Shown here in pieces: positions 1 through 6,178 of a stretch of DNA of 7,786 nt (within the stretch, counting starts at the first letter, position 1; every line of letters begins with the position of its first letter). The position numbers were made by a program, and so were the translations under genes. Below the pieces are notes generated by a model. That model was given only the letters and a program-made list of their open reading frames with translations, was not told the origin of the DNA and ran no database searches. This DNA comes from Lachnospiraceae bacterium (GTDB taxonomy: Bacteria > Bacillota_A > Clostridia > Lachnospirales > Lachnospiraceae): NCBI GenBank assembly GCA_009774465.1, contig VSNT01000152.1:1-7786 (forward strand), in the 5' to 3' direction.

Positions 1-595
1 GGTACCCCCCCCTATTCTCGTTTTCCTGCGCAAACCGCAGCATAAGATATAGAAAAAGCGTCGTCCAAAAAGTGAGCATCATATACATTCGGATATACAT
101 CGCTGTATTCATGCCTCCAATGCTGAATCCGTAAATCAATACGGGAAGCAATGCAGCATACCGCCCTTTTCCCAGATATTCACAGCTTATCCTGTACAAA
201 ACAATAAGCGTTCCCACAAAAAACAATAGATTGACAATTAGTCCCATCCACTTGGAAAATCGTCCTGCCACGCAGGAACTTATCATATGCAGCAACATAT
301 AATAAAGCGGAGGGTGCACATCTTTGGTCTGATTATCGTATACAGAATCAAAAGAAAAGGTCTCTCCCGGCATTGCCGTTAAATAGCTTGCAAAATAGTC
401 TGACGAATGCCATTCATTTAAATAATCTTCCCTGTCCTGCAAAAATGGCTGATAATAACTGTTAGCCAGACCATAAGACCAGAGTTCATCAATATAATAC
501 CCTTCTTTTTGATACCCCGTCACAAAAAAATTGGCAATCTGCAATAACAGTAAAATTAGAAACAGGAAATCTGTGCCTGCTTTCTTCGTTCTCAT
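1..595 (-). CDS. Polytopic membrane glycosyltransferase, GT-C/GT39-like (5' part only)
   Basis: The first 198 codons of a gene that continues beyond the left edge. The start at 593-595 has an AGGAGG site eight bases upstream (604-609). The protein opens with a short basic stretch (RTKK) and a hydrophobic segment at about residues 9-27. An extracytoplasmic loop follows with IDELWSYG (35-42) and HPPLYY (94-99), then hydrophobic segments near 115-135, 145-160 and 168-187. An acidic DE pair in the first outer loop followed by HPPLYY is the usual pattern of lipid-phosphate-sugar-dependent GT-C transferases (the PMT/ArnT/GT39-like group), which move sugars onto proteins or wall and envelope polymers outside the membrane. 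Those families are normally 450-700 residues, so most of it is missing here. It lies 28 bases downstream of the AAA ATPase gene and is probably cotranscribed with it. Donor and acceptor cannot be told. A run of eight G lies in codons near residues 195-197. Confidence 0.72.
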   Translation of the reverse strand, partial: MRTKKAGTDFLFLILLLLQIANFFVTGYQKEGYYIDELWSYGLANSYYQPFLQDREDYLNEWHSSDYFASYLTAMPGETFSFDSVYDNQTKDVHPPLYYMLLHMISSCVAGRFSKWMGLIVNLLFFVGTLIVLYRISCEYLGKGRYAALLPVLIYGFSIGGMNTAMYIRMYMMLTFWTTLFLYLMLRFAQENENRGGY

Positions 596-623
596 GTATG
601 ATACCTCCTGGTGTTTTTATCCT

Positions 624-1982
624 TTATAAATCAAACTTAAATTTAGAAAACAAAAAGAGCGGTACAGTATATATCTTCTCTGTAATCCCTCCTTTTGTAT
701 CTCCTTTCAGAAGCAGCAGATAATCAACTTTCCCGTCTTCCAAAGCAAGACGTCCGGTTTGCGCTCCCTGCTTCCCACTCTTAACTTCCACAGCGTACAC
801 TTTTTCATTTCCTTTAAGGCTTTTTACATAAAAATCAATTTCTCCATTTTTATAAGTTGCAAAAGCCGGTGTTTCAAGAGCAATTTCTTTCAAACGTTCT
901 ACCCTGCGCCGCAATTCAAGAAATACAAAGTTTTCATGCAGCATTCCCTGAATGCCTGCCAAATCGGCACCTATTTTACGCAGAAAATAATAAGTCAATC
1001 CAACATCTGTAAAAAAGCACCGGCAACGCCCTTTGAACTCCATAATTTTACATTCACTTACCTTACCGGCAAAATCCAGAATTCCTGCACTTTGAAGCCA
1101 CATAACAGCGCGGTTGCACACTGCTTTGCCTATATTACTGTCATATTCATGAATAACCAGCTTCTGCAGGCTTTCACTGAAATTATCTGCATCCAGACCT
1201 TTCTTTTCCCTATAAAGTATACGGGCCACACTACAGAAAATATTATCATATACCGCTGCATCAAGTATATCGTCAAAATAACGGAGCGACTCTGCACAAA
1301 ATAAATGAATTATATCTTCTAACTTCTCCCGGCACTTATCTGCAGAAGATGTCGCCATATATTCCGTCACTACCGCAGGATAGCCGCCAATCTGCATATA
1401 CAGACGAAACAGTTTGGAAATTTCCTCAAACTCTTCTTCGGTTCCAACATCATATAATTGCAATCGTTCATAAATATCTTTCTTTCCAAAAGCATCTACA
1501 AATTCTTCAAAATCCAATGTTTCAATCCGTAAAGATGTCAAATCACCGGCAGACATCTTGAAATCCCTGTTCAGGATACGTCCAAGATAACTTCCTGTAA
1601 TAATAAAACGACATGCAAACTTCCTTGTAAATTCACGAACAAGATTATATACTTCCTCACTCTCCTGGATTTCGTCGATAATAACTACCGTACTTTCCGT
1701 ATCAACAAAATCCTGTGCAAAAAGAGAAAATGCTTTATGAAGCGGCTGGTCCGGCCTTTCCTGTCCTGGTTTCCATTCCTTTGCAGCTCTTAAACATTTT
1801 AAAAATTCTTCTCCCGAATCCTCCAGCATATTAATATATATGGTGTGCGCAAAGTTTTCTCTGGCAAACTTGCTGATGATATAAGTTTTTCCTACCTGTC
1901 TGGCCCCGGTTATCTCCAGTGTAAGATTACTCTCAGCCTTCCATGCAAGCAGCTTATCGTAAACTTTCCGTCTCAAATACAT
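624..1982 (-). CDS. AAA-family ATPase with DUF4143/nuclease-like C-terminus
   Basis: A complete 452-residue protein of the widespread AAA_14/DUF4143 family, whose physiological role is mostly unknown. The Walker A motif is GARQVGKT (26-33), Walker B is VVIIDEIQ (99-106), and a sensor-1-like IITGS lies at 127-131. The middle part (about 195-360) fits the DUF4143 helical and winged region. The C-terminus has GEIDFYV (380-386) and VEVKSGK (398-404), which resembles the D...ExK core of PD-(D/E)XK nuclease folds (D383, E399, K401). Family members often keep this fold, but whether it is active here is unknown. The start at 1980-1982 has AAGGAG eight bases upstream (1991-1996), behind its own near-consensus promoter (2013-2041). 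The family is often found as a single accessory gene in gut Firmicutes and Bacteroidetes. By eye the gene is more AT-rich than the catabolic operon to its right, consistent with a separate origin. No signal peptide is seen, so it is presumably cytoplasmic. Confidence 0.88.
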   Translation of the reverse strand: MYLRRKVYDKLLAWKAESNLTLEITGARQVGKTYIISKFARENFAHTIYINMLEDSGEEFLKCLRAAKEWKPGQERPDQPLHKAFSLFAQDFVDTESTVVIIDEIQESEEVYNLVREFTRKFACRFIITGSYLGRILNRDFKMSAGDLTSLRIETLDFEEFVDAFGKKDIYERLQLYDVGTEEEFEEISKLFRLYMQIGGYPAVVTEYMATSSADKCREKLEDIIHLFCAESLRYFDDILDAAVYDNIFCSVARILYREKKGLDADNFSESLQKLVIHEYDSNIGKAVCNRAVMWLQSAGILDFAGKVSECKIMEFKGRCRCFFTDVGLTYYFLRKIGADLAGIQGMLHENFVFLELRRRVERLKEIALETPAFATYKNGEIDFYVKSLKGNEKVYAVEVKSGKQGAQTGRLALEDGKVDYLLLLKGDTKGGITEKIYTVPLFLFSKFKFDL

Positions 1983-2012
1983 ACATATCTCTCCTTCTTT
2001 CTTACTTTTTTT

Positions 2013-2041
2013 ATTATAACAGAAAGTATGCGTAATAACAA
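2013..2041 (-). promoter_or_regulatory. Near-consensus sigma-A promoter for the AAA ATPase gene
   Basis: On the minus strand, TTGTTA (-35 box, 2036-2041) and a perfect TATAAT (-10 box, 2013-2018) are separated by exactly 17 bases. The -10 box is followed by seven A on the transcribed strand (2006-2012), where transcription would begin, giving a leader of roughly 25 bases before the ATG at 1982. The match is to the standard housekeeping consensus (TTGACA-17-TATAAT). The promoter lies just beyond the stop codon of the dehydrogenase gene, so it separates the left pair of genes from the right-hand operon. Confidence 0.8.
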
Positions 2042-2072
2042 TTTTTTAATATGCTGTTTTTTCTGCCTGCTC

Positions 2073-2885
2073 CTATTCTCTCAAAAGCTCAATATTCTCC
2101 TCTATCCACTTCGTCTCGTATACTGCATCCACCCCTCCGTCCACACGCAGATCAGCAGCAGTTGTATAGCCAAAGACATCTGAGCACATGCTGACAATTG
2201 GCGCCGCCACTTCTCTTGCCAGCCCTGGACGTTTGATCAGGTACTCCGTAAAAAAGGCAGCAAATTCCGGCGAGTTTTCCTCCGGCACCACAGGCCTTGA
2301 AAGTTCTGTAAGGACAAGTCCCGGCGAAACGGAATTGACTCTGATTCCAAAAGGAGACAATTCCGCCGCAAAAACCTTTGTAAGCTGTAAAAGCGCTGCC
2401 TTGGTACACCCGTACAAAGCTCTCCCTGCTGCCGCTCTGTGGGCTGCCATAGAAGACACATTTACAATAGCGCCGCCCTTTTCATTTTTCTTCATATACC
2501 TGGCGGCAGCATTACAGCCAAAAAAGGCGCTTTTTAAATTGATTGCCACCACCTTGTCAAATTCTTCGTTTGTCACTTTGTTTAAGGACTTTCTAAGACT
2601 TCCGCCTGCCACATTCACCCAGTAATCAATGGTGCCAAAATGCGCCGCCACATCTGCTGCAAACTTATTTACCGCTTCTTCCAAAGTGGCATCTGCCGAA
2701 CCTGTCATCACATCTTTATATCCCAAAGCTGCAAACTGCTCCTTTGCAGCCTCAAGCCTTTCGGCGTTTCTTGCGAAAACTGCAACCTTACAGCCTTCCT
2801 CCAAAAAACACAAGGCTGTTGCAAAGCCAATTCCGGTGCTGCCTCCAGCCACCACAGCCACCTTACCCTTCATATGCAAATCCAT
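2073..2885 (-). CDS. Short-chain dehydrogenase/reductase (SDR), probably NADP(H)-linked
   Basis: A 270-residue classical SDR, slightly longer than the usual 250. The Rossmann glycine motif is GGSTGIG (14-20), the NNAG-like motif reads NVAGG (91-95), and the catalytic set is N116, S145, Y158 and K162 in the normal YxxxK arrangement. SPG at 187-189 and the C-terminal VDGG (248-251) are also family marks. Arg39 right after the second beta strand, in place of an Asp, suggests NADP(H) rather than NAD(H); this is inference. The substrate cannot be read from the sequence. As last gene of the KDG kinase/aldolase operon, it probably oxidises or reduces a sugar, sugar acid or keto intermediate. The ATG at 2885 is chosen because AAGGAG (2897-2902) lies 11 bases upstream; the inner Met5 has no such site. 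The gap to the kinase gene is 28 bases. It is not clearly KduD, whose N-terminal sequence differs. Confidence 0.9.
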   Translation of the reverse strand: MDLHMKGKVAVVAGGSTGIGFATALCFLEEGCKVAVFARNAERLEAAKEQFAALGYKDVMTGSADATLEEAVNKFAADVAAHFGTIDYWVNVAGGSLRKSLNKVTNEEFDKVVAINLKSAFFGCNAAARYMKKNEKGGAIVNVSSMAAHRAAAGRALYGCTKAALLQLTKVFAAELSPFGIRVNSVSPGLVLTELSRPVVPEENSPEFAAFFTEYLIKRPGLAREVAAPIVSMCSDVFGYTTAADLRVDGGVDAVYETKWIEENIELLRE

Positions 2886-2913
2886 AACTATCCCTGCTCC
2901 TTCCCTGAATTCA

Positions 2914-3936
2914 TCAACGCTGCACTCTTCCTGAACCGTCTCCCTGCGCCAGCTTTTGCACCTCTTCCACCGTTACCATGTTAAAGTCTCCTTCCACCGT
3001 ATGCTTTAAGCAGGAAGCGGCCACCGCAAACTCCAGTGCATCCTGTTTATCCATCTTATTTAACAGGGAATAAATCAGTCCTGCGCCAAAGCTGTCTCCT
3101 CCCCCAACTCTGTCAACAATGTGAATGGGATAGCTTTTTGAAAAATAAAACTCTTTTCCATCGTAGAGCATAGCTGCCCAGTGATTATCGCTTGCCGACA
3201 AAGAAGTGCGAAGTGTAATTGCCACCGTTTCAAATCCAAAGTTTTCCGCCAGACGCCCGGCTACCTCTTTATAGCCTTCCTGACTTAATTTTCCGCCTTC
3301 AATATCTGTGGCAGGCGCCTTGATTCCAAATACATCCTTGGCATCTTCTTCATTGGCAATACACACATCCACATACTCTGCCAGTCTGGTCATGGTTTCT
3401 TTTGCCTGCTCTCTGCTCCATAATTTTTTCCGGTAATTTAAGTCACAGCTTATTTTAAGCCCCAGCTTTTTAGCCGCCTTACATGCCTGTTCGCAGATTA
3501 CGGGGAGCTCGCCGCCCAAAGCAGGCGTAATACCTGTAAAGTGAAACCACTCTGCTCCCTCAAAAATCTTTTCCCAGTCAAAATCTTCCGCTTTCGCCAT
3601 AGCAATCGAAGAACCTGCTCTGTCATAAATCACCTTGGAAGCTCTCTGGGACGCACCTTTTTCCAGATAATAAATGCCTACCCGATCTCCTCCGCGAATG
3701 ATTTTGTCTGTTCCCACTCCGTATCTGCGCAGACTGTTCACCGCCCCCTGTCCAATCTCATGTGCAGGAAGCTTTGTGACAAAATCCACATCCATCCCAA
3801 AATTTGCAAGAGAAACCGCAACATTCGCCTCTCCTCCTCCATATAATGCCTGATAATACTCGCTTTGCACAAAGCGATAATATCCCACCGTCTCAAGCCT
3901 TAGCATGATTTCACCAAACGTAACTACCTTTGCCAT
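2914..3936 (-). CDS. kdgK: 2-keto-3-deoxygluconate kinase, PfkB/ribokinase family
   Basis: Phosphorylates 2-keto-3-deoxygluconate with ATP to KDPG, the substrate of the aldolase encoded just upstream. From the start chosen here it has 340 residues, a little longer than typical KdgK (310-340). The opening MAKVVTFGEIMLRL is typical of KdgK. PfkB signature 1 (GGGEANVAVSLANFG) lies at about 33-47. DLNYRKKLW (about 165-173) is a KdgK-like substrate and phosphate region. Signature 2, DRVGGGDSFGAGL (about 275-287), contains the catalytic base Asp281 and the anion hole. The start at 3936 is preferred over the ATG at 3942 because AAGGAG (3944-3949) sits seven bases from the former and only one base from the latter. 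Tandem TGA stops (2911-2916) end the frame. The gap from the aldolase stop is 21 bases. Other PfkB sugar kinases remain possible, but the paired aldolase makes KDG kinase the best call. Confidence 0.9.
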   Translation of the reverse strand: MAKVVTFGEIMLRLETVGYYRFVQSEYYQALYGGGEANVAVSLANFGMDVDFVTKLPAHEIGQGAVNSLRRYGVGTDKIIRGGDRVGIYYLEKGASQRASKVIYDRAGSSIAMAKAEDFDWEKIFEGAEWFHFTGITPALGGELPVICEQACKAAKKLGLKISCDLNYRKKLWSREQAKETMTRLAEYVDVCIANEEDAKDVFGIKAPATDIEGGKLSQEGYKEVAGRLAENFGFETVAITLRTSLSASDNHWAAMLYDGKEFYFSKSYPIHIVDRVGGGDSFGAGLIYSLLNKMDKQDALEFAVAASCLKHTVEGDFNMVTVEEVQKLAQGDGSGRVQR

Positions 3937-3943
3937 ATCCATT

Positions 3944-3949
3944 CTCCTT
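3944..3949 (-). promoter_or_regulatory. Ribosome binding site that decides the KDG kinase start
   Basis: AAGGAG on the minus strand. It lies seven bases from the ATG at 3934-3936 but only one base from the upstream in-frame ATG at 3940-3942. The downstream ATG is therefore the likely initiator, and the protein loses the two residues Met-Asp that the longer reading would add. Confidence 0.75.
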
Positions 3950-3957
3950 TTACATAC

Positions 3958-4920
3958 CTATTTGTTTATCATCTGTAAAACAAATCCGCCTACAGGTTCT
4001 TTAAAATTAATTACCTTCATTTTTCCTTTTTCATCCAGCTTTTTGGATTCCTCATCAAAAGCAATTCCTTTTTGCTTAAAATGGGCATATGCCCTGTCAA
4101 GCCGGTTCACTGCCATGCAGATGTGTCCATGTTCCCCACAGCCTTCCTTTTTCATCATTTCAAAGGCCTGCCCTGCAAATACTGAGGAATTTCCTGGCTT
4201 TACTTCCAGTCCAAACAACTCCGCCACCACGCCAGCTCTCTGCACCGCTTCTTTTTCGTCGACGCAGTTGATTCCTATATGCCTAAGCTCAAAGCCAAGC
4301 ATCTTTTTCACCGCATTTCTGGTGAGATACTCAATTTCATCAAACTGCCTGTTTTTAATCAGCGACTCCTTCACCATCCAGGTTCCCCCGCAGGCAAGCA
4401 CCTTGTCATTGGCCAGGTATTCATTCATATTGTTTTCATTTATACCGCCTGTAGGCATAAACCGTACACCAGAATAAGGTGCAGACAAAGCCTTAATCAT
4501 GGACAGTCCGCCGCTTTGCTCTGCCGGGAAAAATTTAAGGTCCGTAATTCCCATTTCCAACGCTTCTTCAATCACAGCCGGATTGTTGCACCCGGGAAAA
4601 ATCGGGACTTCTTTTTCCAGACAATATGCCGCTGTTTTTCTGTTAAATCCGGGAGTTACAATAAACTTTGCTCCGGCGTTTACTGCCTCATCCACCTGCT
4701 CTTTCGTAAGCACCGTTCCGGCTCCCACCAGCATGTCCGGGCATTCCCGGCTGATATTTTCAATTGCCTGTCTGGCTGCCTTGGTTCTGAATGTAACCTC
4801 AATACATCTGATTCCTCCCGCCATAAGCGTTCGGGCAAGTCTTGCCGCCAGTTCCGCCTCCTCCAGCTTCACCACAGGTACAATCCCGCATTCATAAATT
4901 TTCTTAGATATATCTTCCAT
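3958..4920 (-). CDS. kdgA: KDPG/KHG aldolase fused to a C-terminal VOC (glyoxalase-like) domain
   Basis: Residues 1 to about 208 are a full class I KDPG/4-hydroxy-2-oxoglutarate aldolase (Eda type, about 213 residues in E. coli). IEVTFR holds E41 and R45, VGAGT is at 65-69, LKFFPA carries the Schiff-base Lys129, and MPTGGI (155-160) is the phosphate-binding loop. It would split KDPG to pyruvate and glyceraldehyde 3-phosphate. Residues of about 211-320 form a VOC domain: RHIGI with His214, FEMM with Glu254, GHICMAV with His266, and EPVGGFVLQMI at the end, where Gln316 stands where the last metal-binding Glu is usual. The role of the VOC part is unknown; it could act on a keto acid or aldehyde by-product or be structural. 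An in-frame TAA six bases upstream rules out a longer N-terminus. The AAGGAG (4935-4940) is 14 bases from the ATG, which is long, and it lies in a possible inhibitory hairpin. The kinase gene follows after 21 bases. Confidence 0.9.
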   Translation of the reverse strand: MEDISKKIYECGIVPVVKLEEAELAARLARTLMAGGIRCIEVTFRTKAARQAIENISRECPDMLVGAGTVLTKEQVDEAVNAGAKFIVTPGFNRKTAAYCLEKEVPIFPGCNNPAVIEEALEMGITDLKFFPAEQSGGLSMIKALSAPYSGVRFMPTGGINENNMNEYLANDKVLACGGTWMVKESLIKNRQFDEIEYLTRNAVKKMLGFELRHIGINCVDEKEAVQRAGVVAELFGLEVKPGNSSVFAGQAFEMMKKEGCGEHGHICMAVNRLDRAYAHFKQKGIAFDEESKKLDEKGKMKVINFKEPVGGFVLQMINK

Positions 4921-4935
4921 ATTTTATAATCACGC

Positions 4936-4987
4936 TCCTTATTCATCCGTTGTTGAACATAAGGATAGCTGGCAAAGCCTGTTATCC
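4936..4987 (-). promoter_or_regulatory. Two overlapping, mutually exclusive hairpins before the aldolase gene
   Basis: Hairpin A pairs 4983-4987 with 4963-4967 (GGATA/TATCC) and 4977-4979 with 4971-4973 (GGC/GCC), around a three-base loop with two internal mismatches. Hairpin B is a perfect seven-base inverted repeat, TCCTTAT (4959-4965) with ATAAGGA (4936-4942), and a 16-base loop. Hairpin B would cover the AAGGAG of the aldolase gene (4935-4940). The two share bases 4963-4965, so they cannot form together. This is the arrangement of a translational switch or of translational coupling to the upstream amidohydrolase, whose stop codon is at 4994-4996. No U-run follows either stem, so it is not an intrinsic terminator. 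The pairing is seen in the sequence; the regulatory role is inferred. Confidence 0.4.
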
Positions 4988-4993
4988 GTTGTT
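4945..4993 (-). repeat. 10-base direct repeat in the amidohydrolase-aldolase gap
   Basis: The minus-strand sequence AACAACGGAT occurs exactly twice, at 4984-4993 (directly after the amidohydrolase stop codon) and at 4945-4954, with starts 39 bases apart. The first copy supplies the 5' arm of hairpin A and the second lies in the loop of hairpin B. It may be a binding site for a regulator or a remnant of a small duplication; chance cannot be excluded. Confidence 0.5.
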
Positions 4994-6175
4994 TTATATT
5001 GGTTTTATCTTTTCTTTCAATTTTGAATAACACTCTAACGCATTGTTATGCATCATCATTTTCACAAACTCATATGCTCTGCTTTCCCTTACAAATCCTT
5101 CTTCTATCAACTGCATCATTACTTTAGTCAAAAGCTTTCTGAAATACCGATGGCCAAACCATGCCAGCTCCGGCATCATAACGCCGTCAGAGCCATACAT
5201 AATTTTACTAAGAGGCGTACGCTCCAAAAGCGCCCGCATCCGGTTTACAGCTCCTACAGTACTTAAATAAAATGTGCCCGAGCAGTCGGTATACACATTG
5301 GAAAACTGAGCTGTCAAAAAACTGGTATCCTCCTCATGAGGATGTCCCCCATGCAATAACACAATTTTCACCCGATCAAACACTCTTGAATCTCTTAAAA
5401 AGTCTGTCAGTCCTACCGGGTTAAAGCTCTTAAAATCAAGGCTTCCGCCTCCTGAGCCCGTATGAATCTGAAGAGGTATCCCATGTTTAACCGCCAGTTC
5501 CACCCCCTGCATAAGGGTATAGGTATACAGGCATTTTTCATCTTCTTTGGTTCCTTTATTTAAAAGCAGTCTCTGATAGCTCTCCGCCGCCTTCTTTTCA
5601 TCAGAAAGGCAGATATTTAAACCTCCATAATAAGCAACGGAAGATTTCAGCCCCACCGCATCTTCCCTTAAAATGCGCGCCTCCATATCCTTAATAAATG
5701 CATCTGTAAATTCTGAAAAAGAAAGTTCCATTGGTAAAAGTTCATCTACGGAGCGTTCAATACGGACAATGCTTCGGCGTTTTTCTTCTGGAATCAACTT
5801 TTGAAACCATGCAATCTCTTCTTCCGTAAAGGCTTTTCCCCGAAGGGGGCTTCCGATTTCAAACAGGCTCATTGCAACATTCCCTTCCGAAAACAGTTCT
5901 CCGGTATAACCTGCCGGATCTGCCTTAAATCTTCGAAACCGCTCCATTTCCACCTGCTCGTTTGAAGCATCCTTCTCCATGCCGAATTTAACACGTAATT
6001 CCTGCATGATCATTTCATACAAAATCGTACATCTGGAATGATACTCCTGCCCCGAACCCTTTATATAGCCTCCTGCAATCTGCCCGAATTCCGGCTCTCT
6101 TTCCGGATGCACCCGGTGTACATGGGTATCAATCAGCGGAATTTCTCTAAGTACATCATACATAAGCCCCTCCAT
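4994..6175 (-). CDS. FluG-like metal-dependent amidohydrolase (Amidohydrolase_2 family)
   Basis: A complete 393-residue TIM-barrel hydrolase. Metal and catalytic marks appear in the expected order: DTHVH (His18, His20) near the N-terminus, GLKSSVAYYGGL with Lys177, LQIHTG with His238, VLLHGGHPHEED with His275 and nearby His278 and His280, and MYGSDG with Asp330. The spacing and the KSSVAY, HTG and YGSDG blocks resemble the FluG-type branch of Amidohydrolase_2. Family members cleave amide, lactone or C-C bonds, and the substrate here cannot be named. It sits between the importer genes and the KDPG aldolase gene, three bases after livF, so it probably acts on the imported compound. Two starts compete: ATG at 6175 (GGGAG at 6184-6188, spacing eight) and ATG at 6163 (GGAGG at 6169-6173, spacing five), differing by four residues. 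It is not uronate isomerase, which is longer and has a different N-terminus. No signal peptide, so cytoplasmic. Confidence 0.85.
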   Translation of the reverse strand: MEGLMYDVLREIPLIDTHVHRVHPEREPEFGQIAGGYIKGSGQEYHSRCTILYEMIMQELRVKFGMEKDASNEQVEMERFRRFKADPAGYTGELFSEGNVAMSLFEIGSPLRGKAFTEEEIAWFQKLIPEEKRRSIVRIERSVDELLPMELSFSEFTDAFIKDMEARILREDAVGLKSSVAYYGGLNICLSDEKKAAESYQRLLLNKGTKEDEKCLYTYTLMQGVELAVKHGIPLQIHTGSGGGSLDFKSFNPVGLTDFLRDSRVFDRVKIVLLHGGHPHEEDTSFLTAQFSNVYTDCSGTFYLSTVGAVNRMRALLERTPLSKIMYGSDGVMMPELAWFGHRYFRKLLTKVMMQLIEEGFVRESRAYEFVKMMMHNNALECYSKLKEKIKPI

Positions 6176-6178
6176 TTC

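Noticed and set aside
1..6. GGTACC at the window start as a cloning-site end
   Set aside because: It matches a KpnI site, but the reading frame runs straight through it and six bases at a window edge are no evidence of vector sequence.
759..1304. A 181-codon open frame on the plus strand
   Set aside because: It is antisense to the C-terminal half of the AAA ATPase gene and shows no domain, ribosome binding site or plausible composition.
2073..2885. Naming the dehydrogenase KduD
   Set aside because: KduD would fit the pathway, but the N-terminal nucleotide-binding region and Arg39 are unlike KduD, and the generic SDR motifs do not fix the substrate.
3905..4477. A 190-codon open frame on the plus strand
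   Set aside because: It runs antisense through the start of the KDG kinase gene and most of the aldolase-VOC gene, which have clear family motifs. It has no recognisable motif and is rich in Ser, Phe and Pro, as expected for a reversed reading.
4279..4929. A 216-codon open frame on the plus strand
   Set aside because: It is antisense to the aldolase gene and is rich in His, Arg, Cys and Phe with no family pattern.
4963..4987. Hairpin A as an intrinsic terminator
   Set aside because: The stem has two internal mismatches and is followed by no U-run, and the downstream genes belong to the same operon.
4994..6175. Identification of the amidohydrolase as uronate isomerase (UxaC)
   Set aside because: UxaC would fit a KDG operon, but it is about 470 residues long with a different N-terminal region. 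The KSSVAY, HTG and YGSDG blocks fit the FluG-like branch better.
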